Below are positions 20,383 through 32,375 of a stretch of DNA of 49,828 bases, piece after piece. The DNA is from Fomitopsis serialis (taxonomy: Eukaryota > Basidiomycota > Agaricomycetes > Polyporales > Fomitopsidaceae): positions 1 through 49,828 of the forward strand of contig NW_025955251.1 in NCBI RefSeq assembly GCF_022376445.1, read 5' to 3'. Below the pieces are notes generated by a model that worked only from the letters and a program-made list of their open reading frames with translations, was not told where the DNA came from and ran no database searches. How positions within the stretch are numbered: the stretch's first letter is position 1; each line of letters starts with the position of its first letter. The translations under genes were made by a program, and so were the position numbers.

Positions 20383-21321
20383 ATTCAGAACATAGACCGA
20401 CGGGTTTGAGTGCGGTGTACTGAGAGTTCAGTTTAGATTAGATGTTTTGCAGAAGACCTTGAGCTCCTTCGTACACTTGTGTACCAATCAGCCACCACAT
20501 GAATAAACTGCATGCCATCCCCAAGGATGTCTGAAGCCTGTGAGAGCGTGACAGTATCACGCCGATGAGTACAGCTAGTCATCGTGACTCAGCATTTCAG
20601 TCGATCACTTTGACCACGTACATGGCTCGGCCAAGCAAACATGACGTGCGACAGTGGCCTTGTGTGTGTTGGCTCAGTGCATATGATACAACACTGCCTC
20701 ACTCCCAGCAGCAACGCTTGTACGCCCGCTGCTGAAACGCTCACTCTCGGGTTGGCCCGACGACTGACCGATGCTAATATTGCAGACGCAGCGCATCGAG
20801 TGATTGGTCGCACCTTTTGAAATTTGCACAGCAAAAGAATAGGTAGGCATTTTCGCCTCGTGCGCACGCAGGTTCGAGTGACTTCCGCTCCATGAGCGGT
20901 GGTCAGCCGGGATCATCCCGAGGTCCAGCTGAGTCCTCTCCCCGCTGAGGCGCTGACGAGTTACCGTACCAGTATCTTGCCGACCGTCGACGCTCTCCAG
21001 TTCTGTGGGGAGAGTGGGTACTTGCGTCGCCCGAGGCCATCCGATACCTGTGCGCGCTTCGCTAGACTGCCTATCGATACTTCGTTTGCTATGCCTGATT
21101 GAGCGGATCAAGGTCAGTCTGCTATTCATGCTTCTCGTCGGACAGCCACGCTACTCACATGCATTGAACAAATGGTGGATCCGACTCCGAGATACTTCAG
21201 TCAAATCCCCGGCTGCAGACACACGACAAGTCACTGGTGCGTCTTACCTTTAGTATCCGCCCACTAGCCAGGTGAGACTCAACTTGCCAATTGATAGGAG
21301 AGCCGATTCACAGGAAAAAGC
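20383..21321. other. Intergenic
   Basis: 939 bp. A 151-codon minus-strand frame (20674-21129) is present, but it has no motif, paralog or splice context supporting it. The part before 21322 should have been the promoter of the next F-box copy. Confidence 0.4.
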
Positions 21322-22411
21322 ATGGCTGGTGCTCAATCTTCTCTATTGTCGCTCCCGGCAGATATCCATCTGTCTCTGCCTCTCTACCTTCGCGACATTG
21401 AAGACTTCATCAACCTCGCCGCGACGTGTCGTCTGCTTCATGAACTGTCCCTACAAGCCTCGCCTCGAACGATCCTCCACCTCGCGGCTGCAGCGTCGCG
21501 GATATTCTTCCGACCCGACCCACACTTCCTCGTCGCCGCCACCGCCCGTCAAGTAAGCGAATGGGCGTCCCTCTCGTCCGAGAACACCGCCGAGCTCCGT
21601 ACCGCCTTCCGCAAGAGCATGGAAGGCCTCTTAGAGCTCGCCCTCAAGCACGCGGGCTTGACGATGGAGCGCATCCGCGAGCTGCACGAAATGCGCTTCT
21701 CGACGATCAACCCCGTCGTAGACCTCATCGACAAGTGCGTCGGCGAGCAGTGGTATGCCACACCCAACTTCTGGAACGGCGGCGTCGACGATCGACGCGG
21801 ACCCGCCCAAGACCTTCTTCCACCTCGTCACGCACGGCGAGCTCTTCGCGCCCGCGTTCGACGCGTTCCTCGAGACCGGCGCGGTGCCCGAGGCGATGGA
21901 CGTCGACACGCGCCTCGAGTTCGTCAAGTACTGCATTCCAGACTGGGCGTGCTATTATTATCAGGAATCTGCGGACGGGAGCACTGTCGGTCCGCGCCGG
22001 GCTGTTGAGGCTGTCGGTGTTTATGCACCCTTCCTGGACGAAAACTCGGGCCAAAAGTTCCAAGAGCACATGAACCAACTTGGGCTTGCACATCTCTTGA
22101 GAAGCACGAGATGGAACCCTTCTTGGACGGAAGTGCGCGCGGCGGCTGGAGGAGACTTCGAGGAGGAGTGGAAGCAGGATTTGTGGTGGGCCATTGTGAT
22201 GTGCCAGGGCTTCGATGGCATGGCGATGATCAAGCCGGGAGGCCAAGCACGGTCGAGGGAGCGTTTGGCTGCGTGGAGAGCAAGGATAGAAGGCCTGGTT
22301 GTTGACTCGGAGCCTGGCAAGATCAGAGTTGGGCGGCAAATAACGTATGTGTTCCCCGACCTGAAGGGCGATCTGAACATCTTGACTAGTGGGTATGTTT
22401 CTGGTACATAG
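21322..22411 (+). pseudogene. F-box family A copy with one 11-bp deletion
   Basis: The first 156 codons (MAGAQSSLLSLPADIHLSL through NFWNGGVDD) and the last 210 codons (TIDADPPKTFFHLVTHGEL to SGYVSGT) match the intact genes, but in different frames. Aligning with 37003-38133 shows exactly 11 bases missing at about 21790, where GTCGACG meets ATCGAC. Both sides carry short GACG/ACGA repeats, as expected for a slippage deletion. Without it the protein would be 366 residues. Everything else looks intact, so the break is recent or an assembly error. The truncated product would keep the F-box but lose most of the presumed substrate-binding part. Confidence 0.85.
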
Positions 22412-22652
22412 CGGTGTACATACGCTCCAGTTCCAGACGTTAAAAGACGTGGTGTGTAAGAGCAAGAACGAGATGGATTCAGCAGCGGCTGAAGGGTTTG
22501 TCGCGGTCACATGACTGGGCGCCAGCACGACCATGAATGTACCCGCACTTGCCTCTTGCTTGCCACAGCCGCCCATCCACGCATAGGTTCGACCCAAACC
22601 TCTCACGCGGTAAACCCTCGTAAAAATCACTCGCTATCCATTGTCACCCGCT

Positions 22653-23381
22653 ATGCCCAAGTGCGCGAACCCGCTCTTCCTGCGATGGGTGAAAGCCTTC
22701 CACGACGAGAAGGACTACCGAAAGCGCGGCGGCCCCCCACGCGCGACGGGCTACGAAAACGCGATTCGTGCGCTCGAGGTGTGCACGCAGAGGTTTGAGC
22801 ACCCTGTCGACATGCGCGGGAAGGTCACCGGTGTGGGCCCGACGACGATCGAGAGGTTGTCCCTACCGCCGTGGGTACTATATGCGCGCTGACTGCTTTG
22901 TCTTCTCGTTGTGTGTTTGGGCAGGCTAACAGAGAAGCTGGAGGAGTACTGTGACAGGAAGGGTTTGCCTATGCCAGAGCCGGCACCGAAACGTACGACA
23001 CCCGCATATATCCCATATTCGATCAGCCCGCCCAGCTGTATGCTTACGCTTGTCGTTTGTACAGCTGTTCGCGGCCGTAAAGCAGCGGCTGCCAAACCTA
23101 AGGCCCCTTCCAAAGCTAAAGCCGAGAAGAAAGTCGACACCGACGACGAAGACTTCGCGCCTGCCTCCGGTTCGACAAAGAGAAAACGCGCACCGCGCAA
23201 GGCAGCCGCGCCGAAGGTGAAGGTGAAGGCCGAAGAAGACGACGAGCATGAGTCCGACTCCGACTTCGAGGACGACGTGATAGAGGTTTCGCCGCCGCCC
23301 AAGAAGCGTGCTAGGCGGACGTCGAGGAAGGCGCAGCCCGACGTCGAAATTGAGATTCGCGAAGTCTTCGAGGATGATTGA
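22653..23381 (+). CDS. Mus81-N-terminus-like HhH protein without nuclease
   Basis: Three exons (22653-22855, 22925-22992, 23065-23381) join to 195 residues. Residues 1-90 resemble the N-terminal helix-hairpin-helix domain of the Mus81 junction endonuclease: KCANPLFLRWVKAFHDEKD, a segment ending IRALEVC, FEHPVDMRGKVTGVGP (hairpin), RLTEKLEEYCDRKGLPMP. In Mus81 a long linker and the ERCC4 nuclease domain follow. Here the protein ends after about 105 residues of alternating Lys/Arg-rich and Asp/Glu-rich sequence with nuclear-localisation-like PKKRARR and a DDVIEVSP stretch resembling a SUMO-interacting motif. No nuclease motif is present downstream. Probably a nuclear DNA-binding protein; function unknown. 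It may be a stand-alone paralog of the Mus81 domain. Confidence 0.75.
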
Positions 23382-23989
23382 ATCCCACTTACTGCGTAAT
23401 CCTCTTGCAAGAGGCGGTGTTATCTTCTGAGTGTACTCGTCTTTCGAGGAAATTGTATGTTTCTGGATGCTTCATGTACCAGATAGTTTCGTATTTTAGT
23501 AATGCCGTTCGTACATTCGCAGATGTGCATATTGGTCTGGTGCATGTCATGTACTTCGCGAACGATCTCTAAACCCATCCTGATCTGCACCGAAGAGTTT
23601 CCTTGAGGATATGCTAGGGCGGACAAGTTGTCATACAGGCATTGTCGACGGTCGCGTAACACCGTAGACCGATACTCAACGTACCAACGCCAACACTTGA
23701 GGACCGAAAATGGCACACCACCCGCGCTATCTGCGAAACGACCTCCATGACATTGATTCTCGTCTAAGAATAAGTGATAGTAGTGTAGTATGATCAGTAT
23801 ACACGATGCGTGGATGGCTACGATAGACATGTGAAGGCCGAAAGCGTGACGAACTAAACCCGATGCGTGAGCAAATATAAGCAGGAGCAATGCAATAACA
23901 GACGGCAAACGGTGCAGGGATGAGGGGTGAGTGTCAGTAAAGCAAAAGCCGCAAAGCGCGAGACGCAAGCACAGAAAGCGGGAGCCCGA
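23382..23989. other. Convergent 3' intergenic region
   Basis: 608 bp between the HhH gene and RPO41 stop codons. AT-rich with several tgtatgtt and agtaat stretches that may be polyadenylation signals. No gene seen. Confidence 0.5.
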
Positions 23990-26900
23990 TCACGAGAAGA
24001 AGTAGAGCGACTGCTTGATCGTGTGCACGTCGAAGTCGCCCCGCTTCGGGACAGGCGGGAGCACGCTGCCGAGGTCGAGGAGCTTCGCCTCCAGCGGGCC
24101 CACCTCGCTCGACTGCTGCAGCACCTCTCTGGCGAACTTGTCCTTCAGCCGGCGCAGCGATTTCTCCTTCGCCGGCTCCACCGCTCCCTCCGTCGCGTCC
24201 TCGTCCTTGTCCTCGCTGAGCTCCACGCCGTCAGCAGCCTCGTTTGCGTCCTCCACCGCGGCCTCATCTGCGTCCTCCGTCGCAGCCTCTTCAGATTTCT
24301 CTACAGCCGCGGCGACGTCCGCAGCGTCGGCGGACTCCATGAAGCTATGCGGGAAGGTCTTGACCTTGATATTGCCGGGCGTGACACCGTACCTCTGAAG
24401 GACCTTGCCCCACTTGAGAGCACTGAACGGAACCACATAGCCCTTGTAGCGCTCGAGGAACTAGCCTCTAAGTCAGCGACGAGCTCAGAGCCATTTCCGC
24501 GCCGAATACGCACCTCATTGTATAGCCGCTCCAAGACGTTCGAGGAATGCAGCGCGATGAACGTGTCCCTGATGACCGTGGACATTTGATCGATCGTGCC
24601 GGCGTGCGTCCAATACGAGTCGTGAACGGACGCGAATGTCAGCCCTTGTGACTGCAAGTAGTGTTAGCAATTAAGGCTCATCGGAAGGGAATGAGCATAT
24701 AACTTACCCGACACTCCAGGGCAGTCAACATCATGTGCGTAGCGTCCAGACTATGGATGAAGTTCGGCGGGAACGCGGACGCTTGCTTCGTCGCGTTCAC
24801 TGTGGACGGAGGATCAGTAAACGCCACATAGCACACTGAGAGCGAACGTACCAGCTGTAGGGATGTTGGGATCGGAGATGTAGACACTCTGCATAGACGT
24901 GATGATCTGCTTGCGCTTCGTCGCCCTGTACGGCTGCACGATGGGCAGACCGAGCGGCGTCGTCCAGATCACGCTCGTCATCTGCTCCTTCTTGAGCTTG
25001 ACCAGCTCGGCGTCGCGGATCTCCTTCGTCATCGACGACATCGACGACTTGAGGTTCCGCACCGAGTCATCGACTCGCTCTGGGGGAATAGACTTTGCGA
25101 TCAGACGAGCACAGATGTTCAACCATTCCTGGATGTCCTTCGCGCCCTTGAACAGATCGCCGATGCATCCGAGGACCTGGCGAAGACGTATGTCAGCCTC
25201 AGCCATGATGATCACACACAGGTTGACTCACCAGCTTCGCCAAGTAGGAAGCTGCTAGCCAGCACTCCTCGGGAGCGATATCTCCCCTCTCCTTCAACTG
25301 TTTCTCGATCTGATCGCGAGCACCGACGAACGTCACACCGTATACGGTGGTCATAACCTACCACCACACGCATCAGCGACAAGGCCCCACGACGCTCCAA
25401 GACCACTTACCGTTTGCTTGACCACCTTTCGCGAGACCTTGCCCTTGAGCATGACCGCATACTTATGCCCCGCCTCGATGCCCTCGTCAATCTGCACCCC
25501 GACCATGTTCGCGACGTACGTATACACGTCCGACGGCCGATCCGTCACGCCGAGGTTCACCTGGTTCGCGCCCGCCGCGTCCCCGCCGAGCGCCGCGTAG
25601 TGCTGCAGCCCGTTGCACGTCCCGTCCTGGTGCACGGGCAGCGCGCACTCGTACGCGAGCGGGTCGGGCGCGTCCAGCGCATTCCGGAGCTCCATGCACG
25701 TCGCGAGGCATTGCCAGGGGTCGTCGGCCTTCGTCCACCACCGCCGGCCCTTCATTCCGAGGTCAGCGAGCCTGTCTGCGAACGACGCAGAGGCGGACTT
25801 ACAGCAATTGGATTCTCGGCACTGTCGTAGATCTCATCGAGACGTTCGTGCACCCACTGCACCCGCTCGTCAAAGTTCGCCTTGTCGTAGCCATACAGAC
25901 CGGCCAAGTGAATCTTGAGCCATCGCAATCCCGACTCGCCAAGCGGCTTCTTATCGGCGAACAAAAGCAGGCCACGACTCAAATCGTCGCCAATGTGGCT
26001 GAGATGGGGAGGCAGGGGGTATGCACGCCCACGGAAGTCGACGTTGTGCGGGAAATAAATCGTATCGCCCAGGAACTGTAGAAGCAAGAGTCAGCATCAG
26101 CGCGGCGAATATGCCGGATCGACACTTACCGTACGCGCGATTTCGATCTTGTAGTTGACATCGCACCGCTTGGAGTGGTTGTTCGCCTTGTCGACCGTGT
26201 GCGCCTTCAGCCTCGTCAGGTACGCGACGCGAGCCTTCGGGTCGGTCTCCACGTTTGGCGGCCTCTCAGGCTCGGGCGTGTCGTGGATGACTGGAGGAAT
26301 CTTACAGAAGCGTTCACCCGAGTTCCACACTTCAAGTACGACGTCGAAAACTTGGCGGTTGATCTGCCAAGGCGTGCTCCCGAGGATGTCAAGACTCGTA
26401 TACAGAAGCTCGAGGTTGCCCAGACTCGACGCGCGGCGGAGGTAGCTCTGCTGCTCCTGGCTATCCTTGAATCGCATCGCCCATGCTGTCATGAGATATT
26501 AGGTCCCAGCTCAGCTGCGATTTACGAAACCAGAAACACTTACTCTTGTTGTAGATGTAGCCGCCCTGGTCTGGGCCGAGCCACTGTTTGGGCTTGACGA
26601 GCATAGGTAAGTGACGCGGATGCAGGGTCTCCCGGATGGAGTCCTTCGCCATCTTCTCGGCGATGGCCGGGTTCAGCTTGATGACGCCGAGCTTGGTTCC
26701 GCGCAGGTATTCGTAGGAGTGGAAGAACGCGGGCTGCTCCTCGGAGCTAGCACACGGAGTTCAATCAGCAGCTCATACATCCCAATTGTCAAGATCTACT
26801 CACTAGACCTCCCCTGTATCCTTGTCCTTCTTCGTCCGCACAACGGTGGCGATGTCCATCAAGCAGTCCACGAGGAAACTGCCGATCTTGACCCGCACGA

Positions 26901-28581
26901 CCTGTGTCCACTCCGACGCCCAATCTTCGGAATCTTGAACGTACTTGTGCGCCGCGAGTCGCTGCGCATGCAGATCGCGGTACCCGAGGCTGGTGAAGAA
27001 CCCGTGCGACGGTGCGCGGCCGGACGTGGGGATGGAGACGTTGTGCTTCTTGCACATCTCCGCTTTGTGCTCGAGCTCGACCGCCTTGCCGACAGACAGC
27101 AGAGCCCGCGCCGTCTTCATGCCCATATTGACGCCGCCCGTGCCTTGCATGTGCATAAGCTCGAGGATCGTGATTAACGACAGCTTTTCAGGAGTTAACA
27201 GAGACAGAAACGGGCTCAAGCCGATCATCTTGCGCGTCTCAGCTAACACAATGTCAGACATACTGTGTATACATCGCCAGAAAGGTCACGTACAAAGTTT
27301 CATCTCTGCGTTCGCCTTAAGTCTCTGCTCCTGTACGGCGATGTTCTCAATCTCCGCCTTCAACCGCTCCTTCAACAACGCATGCCATTGCCACATCAAC
27401 TGTTGCAGGTCATTCGTCTTCAGCGCTGAGTTTGATAGCCCCAACACCTCAAGCTTCTCCGTCGTGTGCTTGAGGCGCTCCACAGCGACGTCGTACACCG
27501 ACTCCTCGAGCAGCTTTTGACGTGCTGCGATGTCTTCGGGGAGCACCCGGCGGGCGAAGATAACCTTCGCTAGGTGTTTCCGCAGTGTGTCGAGGTTGAA
27601 TGGCACGTCCGGCTCGGGCACGCCTACATCGTCGCTGACGTGAACGTCGACGACGCTGTCATCCTCAGCGTGCATCATACGAACGTCCGCCTCTTTCTTT
27701 TTGAGTTGTCGTTTGACGGGAACCGCCTCGGGAACGTTCTCCAAAGGATCGTCTTCTTGACGACCGAGTGAGTCCGCCATACCTAGCTCGTTGACCACGT
27801 TCGACAGGCCCATCTCCACCGCAGCCTTCGACAGCAGCTGGATCGCCTCTGCCGCCTCGTCGGACGACGCGAACGCACGGTCAGCTACCACCATCGTCGG
27901 CAACACCTGGTGGTCCATCATACTCCGGAGTAGCATCGCCGGATCCCACTGTCTCTCCGAGTACATCGGCTGCGCAGACTCCGGCCCATGTCGAATCCAG
28001 GCGGCCAGCATGTAAGCGTACGTATTGGCCGTCGGCTGGATTTGCGCACTTCCGTCCTCCACCACACCATACAGTGCCCACGCCTCGTCGATCCACATCT
28101 CCGGGTCGGTAGCGTCCTTCGCGCGAGCCATCTCGAGGTAGGCGTCCAGCATAGAGTTGTACATGCGCACGTCGAGAAGCGAGCTTTTGTCAGAGTTGCG
28201 GAGGTCGTCGAAGATAGACTTGGCACGGGGCACGTCGTAGAGGTTGTGCAGACACGCACCGACAACCGCAATCAGGTCCTGGGTGGGCGTATCCGTAAAG
28301 AGGATGGTGCGCAGGTCTTTTGCGGTGGCATTTAGCGGTGGGGTAGGGAGGATAGTGTACGGTGTCCGGCGTCGCAGGAAGTCTTCCATGTCGTGCTGCG
28401 AGTGAGCGCTACTGGAGGGCATGTAGGCCGGGAAGGGCTCTGGGGGCGCAGAGGCGGTCGCAAGGGCGGGTGCGTTGGCCCGTTTTGAAGGAGTCGAGTA
28501 GAGTCGGGCAGGCCGGGGGAGGCTCTGCCTAGAGCACGACAGCAAAGTCGTCTCCACCTTTCTGGCTGAGCGGGAGATCAT
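23990..28581 (-). CDS. RPO41: Mitochondrial DNA-directed RNA polymerase
   Basis: Single-subunit, T7-like polymerase that transcribes mitochondrial DNA and primes its replication. Eleven exons (27294-28581, 26804-27242, 26544-26746, 26130-26485, 25803-26075, 25411-25749, 25232-25357, 24852-25176, 24708-24799, 24514-24651, 23990-24460) join to 1349 residues, close to yeast Rpo41. Visible motifs: [15 protein letters not shown] (about 772), [16 protein letters not shown] with a catalytic Asp (about 895), the [17 protein letters not shown] motif B (about 960), [11 protein letters not shown] (about 1130), ASVHDSYW with the second catalytic Asp (about 1158) and the C-terminal SLYFFS. Exon 1 encodes the presequence and the N-terminal extension with PPR-like helices. 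Residues about 1235-1293 are a Glu/Asp/Ala-rich insertion before the C-terminal foot. Confidence 0.95.
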
Positions 28582-31006
28582 GGCGGCAGCGCTGCTGGTC
28601 CAGGGATGCAGAAGAGAGACAGCGGACGAGGAGGTCGTCGCCCGATTGGTGATTTGAGTTGCCGATCTCCTTTCTCCCCGAAAAATTCAGCCACCGGCAT
28701 TAAATACGATCTCACGTGCCTCTCCCTTCCGTCTGCACGACCTCTTCCGACAACAATGCAGTTGCATAGCTTCGCAGCTGCGGCCGTCGTATATCGCATC
28801 TCGTAGTCGAAAGCTGTATGTTATTGATGCACAAGACTCATCGACACAAGATCCAAGTTCCCAGTGTCAGCGGTCGAAGTCCGCCACGATCCCCCATCTC
28901 CTTTGCAGACAGGGTCATCCCTGCAGGCCAGGCAGGTCCGACCTGCATACTATCCGAACCACCGCACCCTGCACGGTGTTCGCCCCACGATGTCAGTTCT
29001 AGGCCTGCGAGAAATACGGCTCCTCGGTCTCCCAATTCAGGAAACAACGGCGAGGCGGCGACGAACACACGGACTCCGGCCGCGGCTTTGCAGCAGCGTG
29101 CCTCAGCTGTTTGTTGGCCGAAGCCAACGGCTCTCAGGCTATACGACTACGAGTGCGACCATACTGAGGCGGACTAACTTGTTGATGGACGTTGCCCTAC
29201 ACCCAGCAGGCCGAATCGCAGGATCCTCGAGGAGCGCAAATCTCGCCGCTCCGATTGTAGGCCAGTCTTGTCTTTCTTCTGATGATAGGGGGCAAAGCAT
29301 CAACTATCACTCACCTCGTATGCATGTGCAGATGAATAGAGGTAAACCGTCCGTTCGTGCATTCGCGACTGAGGTGTCGATGAAGAATGACTCCAGTGCC
29401 ACAGCGGAAACCAGCGACGGCCATCGAAGACGCCTCTATCGCAATGAATTAGACAGCGGAAGTGTACCGGATGAAGATATGGTTCAAACCTGGGCTCAAC
29501 TCCTGTGTCGTTGCCTTGGGTCACTTCTACATGTCTGCACCGTGGTAGTTCGATGACCAAAGTGTCCGTTGACCTCTAGATACGTCCTGGGGTCGAAGAT
29601 GTCCTCTAGGGCTCCTGGACAAATTTGTGACTCTGCTTCCGAGTCCACGCTAACGTGAACACCTCTTATTAGGTGTTCCTGCTCGCACTGCGCCTGAACC
29701 TGGTTGACAATCAGTCTGGATGACCCTTGGACAAACCGAGTTGTGGGTCGGGGCTGGACTGTCGGAAGGGTGCCCTCGACGTGCGCACCTGTAACTGCTG
29801 AAGTGAGTGATAAACAGACAAGCCAACCCCGCCAAGCTGACCTGTAAGACACGAGTAGGAGTGGTCAGGCGCGGAGGTGGGTTATCCTGCTCGCGCTGCT
29901 TTGGCGGTAATGGCGACCATGCCGCTGTTGGCGTGCCTCTTCCTCTCCGTTGAGAACGTCCTCGACAGCGGCTATCATCTACCTGTTGAACCTCCACAGG
30001 CCGCCTGACAGGAAATCAGTGACATTGTGAGACGGCAGAGACGATGGCTTGCACTGCAAAATACTATCCCCGTGTAACGGAGGCTCTTCCCTTTCTTCTC
30101 TGGCCTTTATTGTATGGGGTTCTTTCTCCAACCTGGAGCGGCGTCGGCCCCGTTGGACAGCGACCAGAAGGGAAACCCGCCGCGATTTGAGAACGTCGGG
30201 GTATCTCGTCACCACCACATCGATGACGCCGTCAGTCTTGCCAGTAACGCGTATATACCCTCGCGCTGGACGCCAAACGGGTCAGTACGTTAACGAGCGA
30301 CGACGCGTAGAGTGTATTTACCATCGCGAGCTGTTGGATCTCGGCGCGTTTGAGAAGGCGGGAGGTGTTCTCGGTGAGTAGGTGGGTGTTCATTGTGGTA
30401 TGGGACGCGCTGTGAAGCATGCTAAGGCTCAACTCGGATAGCGGTGGGGTCCGGGTATCCCGCAGACGGAGTAGTGCGGCACAGGCGGCATGGTACGGGT
30501 GGTTAGGAAGTCGGATGCAGGTGGGATGGGGAGCGAGAGATGAACGAGGACGCACGCCTTCTATACGTCCGAGAATAAACAGTCACTGTAGCCCGCAATA
30601 CACGGTCCAATGTGGGCGAAGCCTGTTTGTCCACCCGATTGCGGGCCCGGACGAAGAGAGTGGCATACAGACACGGAGGCCTGAGCGATGTCTCGACGAA
30701 TACGATAACCCGGCCGAATACAAAGGCGTTGATCTCATGGCCCAGGTGGCTGTCGAGCCGTCGGACGCCGGGTAAGCACTCGTCGACGTCTGGACCACGC
30801 ACGTCTAAAGGACAGCTTGCAACTCTGAAGGGCCTCAAGACGGCTCGAAGGATGAGAAGCATATCACTTAATACTGAACATACGAAGCCATCAATCATAC
30901 AGCAGTACAATTACACAGCAAAGACATATCAAGCATCGGTTCGGCAGCAGCGCCGGTGTGCATAACGGCAATGGCCAGGAGGCGTGAAAGGACAAAAAAT
31001 ATAGGT
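28582..31006. other. 2.4-kb stretch without a recognisable gene
   Basis: The part next to 28582 is the RPO41 promoter. Beyond that I find only mid-sized overlapping frames on both strands (28864-29556 plus, 29496-29852 minus with a signal-peptide-like start, 30049-30381 plus, 30232-30555 minus, 30503-30910 minus). None shows a family motif or a consistent set of introns. A diverged gene, a decayed gene or a non-coding transcript could be present; I cannot support any of these. Confidence 0.4.
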
Positions 31007-31679
31007 TTATTGCGCGCCCTCCGCCTTCTTCTGCTTGCCCGCGGTGAGACTCTTGTGGATGAACGGCAGGACACCTGAGATGAAGGGGTGAGTGACGATA
31101 AGAAGTAGCCATAGGTAGAAAGGGCGACTGACCTCCGCCTGCGATGGTCGCGCGAACGAGGGTGTCAAGTTCTTCGTCGCCACGGATGGCAAGCTGGAGG
31201 TGGCGCGGGGTTATACGCTTCACGCGCAGGTCCTTGGATGCGTTCCCTGCGGTAAATAGGGGAATACATGAGTCACCGTGTATCGCAGCACCGACCAGGA
31301 GGCGGCGCACGGCCTCTGCCATAGTTTTACACGCACCTGCGAGTTCCAAAACCTCCGCCGTCAGGTACTCCAGGATCGCAGACGTATACACAGCCGCCTT
31401 CGCCCCTATGCGCACGTTGTGCTGCGTCCGCTGCTTCAGGTAACGATGTATACGGCCAACAGGGAACTACACAAATCGTCAGGCCCATGTCAGTCCCAAT
31501 GTCATCGTCTATGGGACCCGTTCACTCGATGGACTTGTACGAACCTGCAATCCAGCTTTTTGACTACGCGTGTGCAGCACCCTCTGCTGCGTCCCTGGCG
31601 CCGCCTCCCCTCCAGCCGACGCAGGCGCAGCTGCCTTCGAATTTCCTCCTGCGGACTTGGGCTTCTTCGGGGACGGCAT
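31007..31679 (-). CDS. HTZ1: Histone variant H2A.Z
   Basis: Histone H2A variant deposited by SWR1 at promoters and boundaries. Four exons (31545-31679, 31337-31466, 31133-31246, 31007-31074) join to 148 residues. The N-tail is Lys/Ala-rich ([18 protein letters not shown]). The fold starts at [17 protein letters not shown] and continues [20 protein letters not shown], then [31 protein letters not shown] and [23 protein letters not shown] and [12 protein letters not shown] are the H2A.Z forms; canonical H2A has RNDEELN and GGVLPNIH and an SQ motif at the end, which is absent here. The start follows the usual short tail; upstream in-frame ATGs would add an unrelated leader. Confidence 0.95.
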
Positions 31680-32375
31680 GTCGCTCGAAAACGCGATTAT
31701 ACGCTGAAAAAGACACTCTCGGACGCGTCGGGTGGGAGGCGCTGTACGGCAAGCGCGCGGACGGGCGAGCGGCGATACGAGGTTGGGCACGGCGAGCGTG
31801 CGCGGGTGAGTGCGGTCGGTAACGCAGATACGGAAAGGCGAGGATCGCGCGGTGTGGCGAGTCGGGGAGATGGTGGTCGCAAAGAAAGGAGGCGGCGCGC
31901 ATTCAACGCGAAAGCGCGACCACGATCACGTGCGAGGCGTTATTTGCGCGGACCAAACATCAGGGTGGCTGCACCACAGTGCCCGCGGGATCCGAAGCCA
32001 TTTTACTTGACATTTCCACTTGCCCAGCTGCCAGCTTCCAACCCAGTGCGAGAGGTATTTGCAGTTTTTGATCAGTACCGTCAAGCAATCGACACGTTTC
32101 GAGCGAGTGTCATCCAATGTGGGAACAGACAACGGACGAATTGACTCAGGGCATGCTGGCGGGCCCACAGTAACCTGAGCTACTTCGAATCCGCGACCGA
32201 TGCTGTACTACGTTCATTCACTCACTCTTACTCACTTTCGTGAATTCTACAGGACGCGAGAATTGCATGTGTTGTCGCAGAACACGAAGAAGACTGGTAT
32301 ACAAATTAATTATACAAGTATGTGTTTCGTCCGTCATCCAATGACATCCATGCTACAGTTCCAGAGCCTTCAGCT
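31680..32375. other. HTZ1 upstream region and spacer
   Basis: 696 bp: promoter side of HTZ1 and 3' side of the CsbD-like gene. The sequence near 31740-31960 is very rich in CG dinucleotides and creates long Arg-rich frames without biological sense. No gene recognised. Confidence 0.5.

Noticed and set aside
21725..22630. 301-codon open frame on the minus strand
   Set aside because: Antisense to the family-A copy at 21322-22411, where the plus strand shows clear paralogy at the protein level.
28864..29556. 230-codon plus-strand frame
   Set aside because: No motif, no paralog, no splice context and mixed composition; overlapping frames on the other strand are equally long, so I left the region as unassigned.
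31278..32144. 288-codon plus-strand frame rich in Arg and Ser
   Set aside because: It overlaps the H2A.Z exons antisense and runs through CG-rich promoter sequence; no domain is visible.
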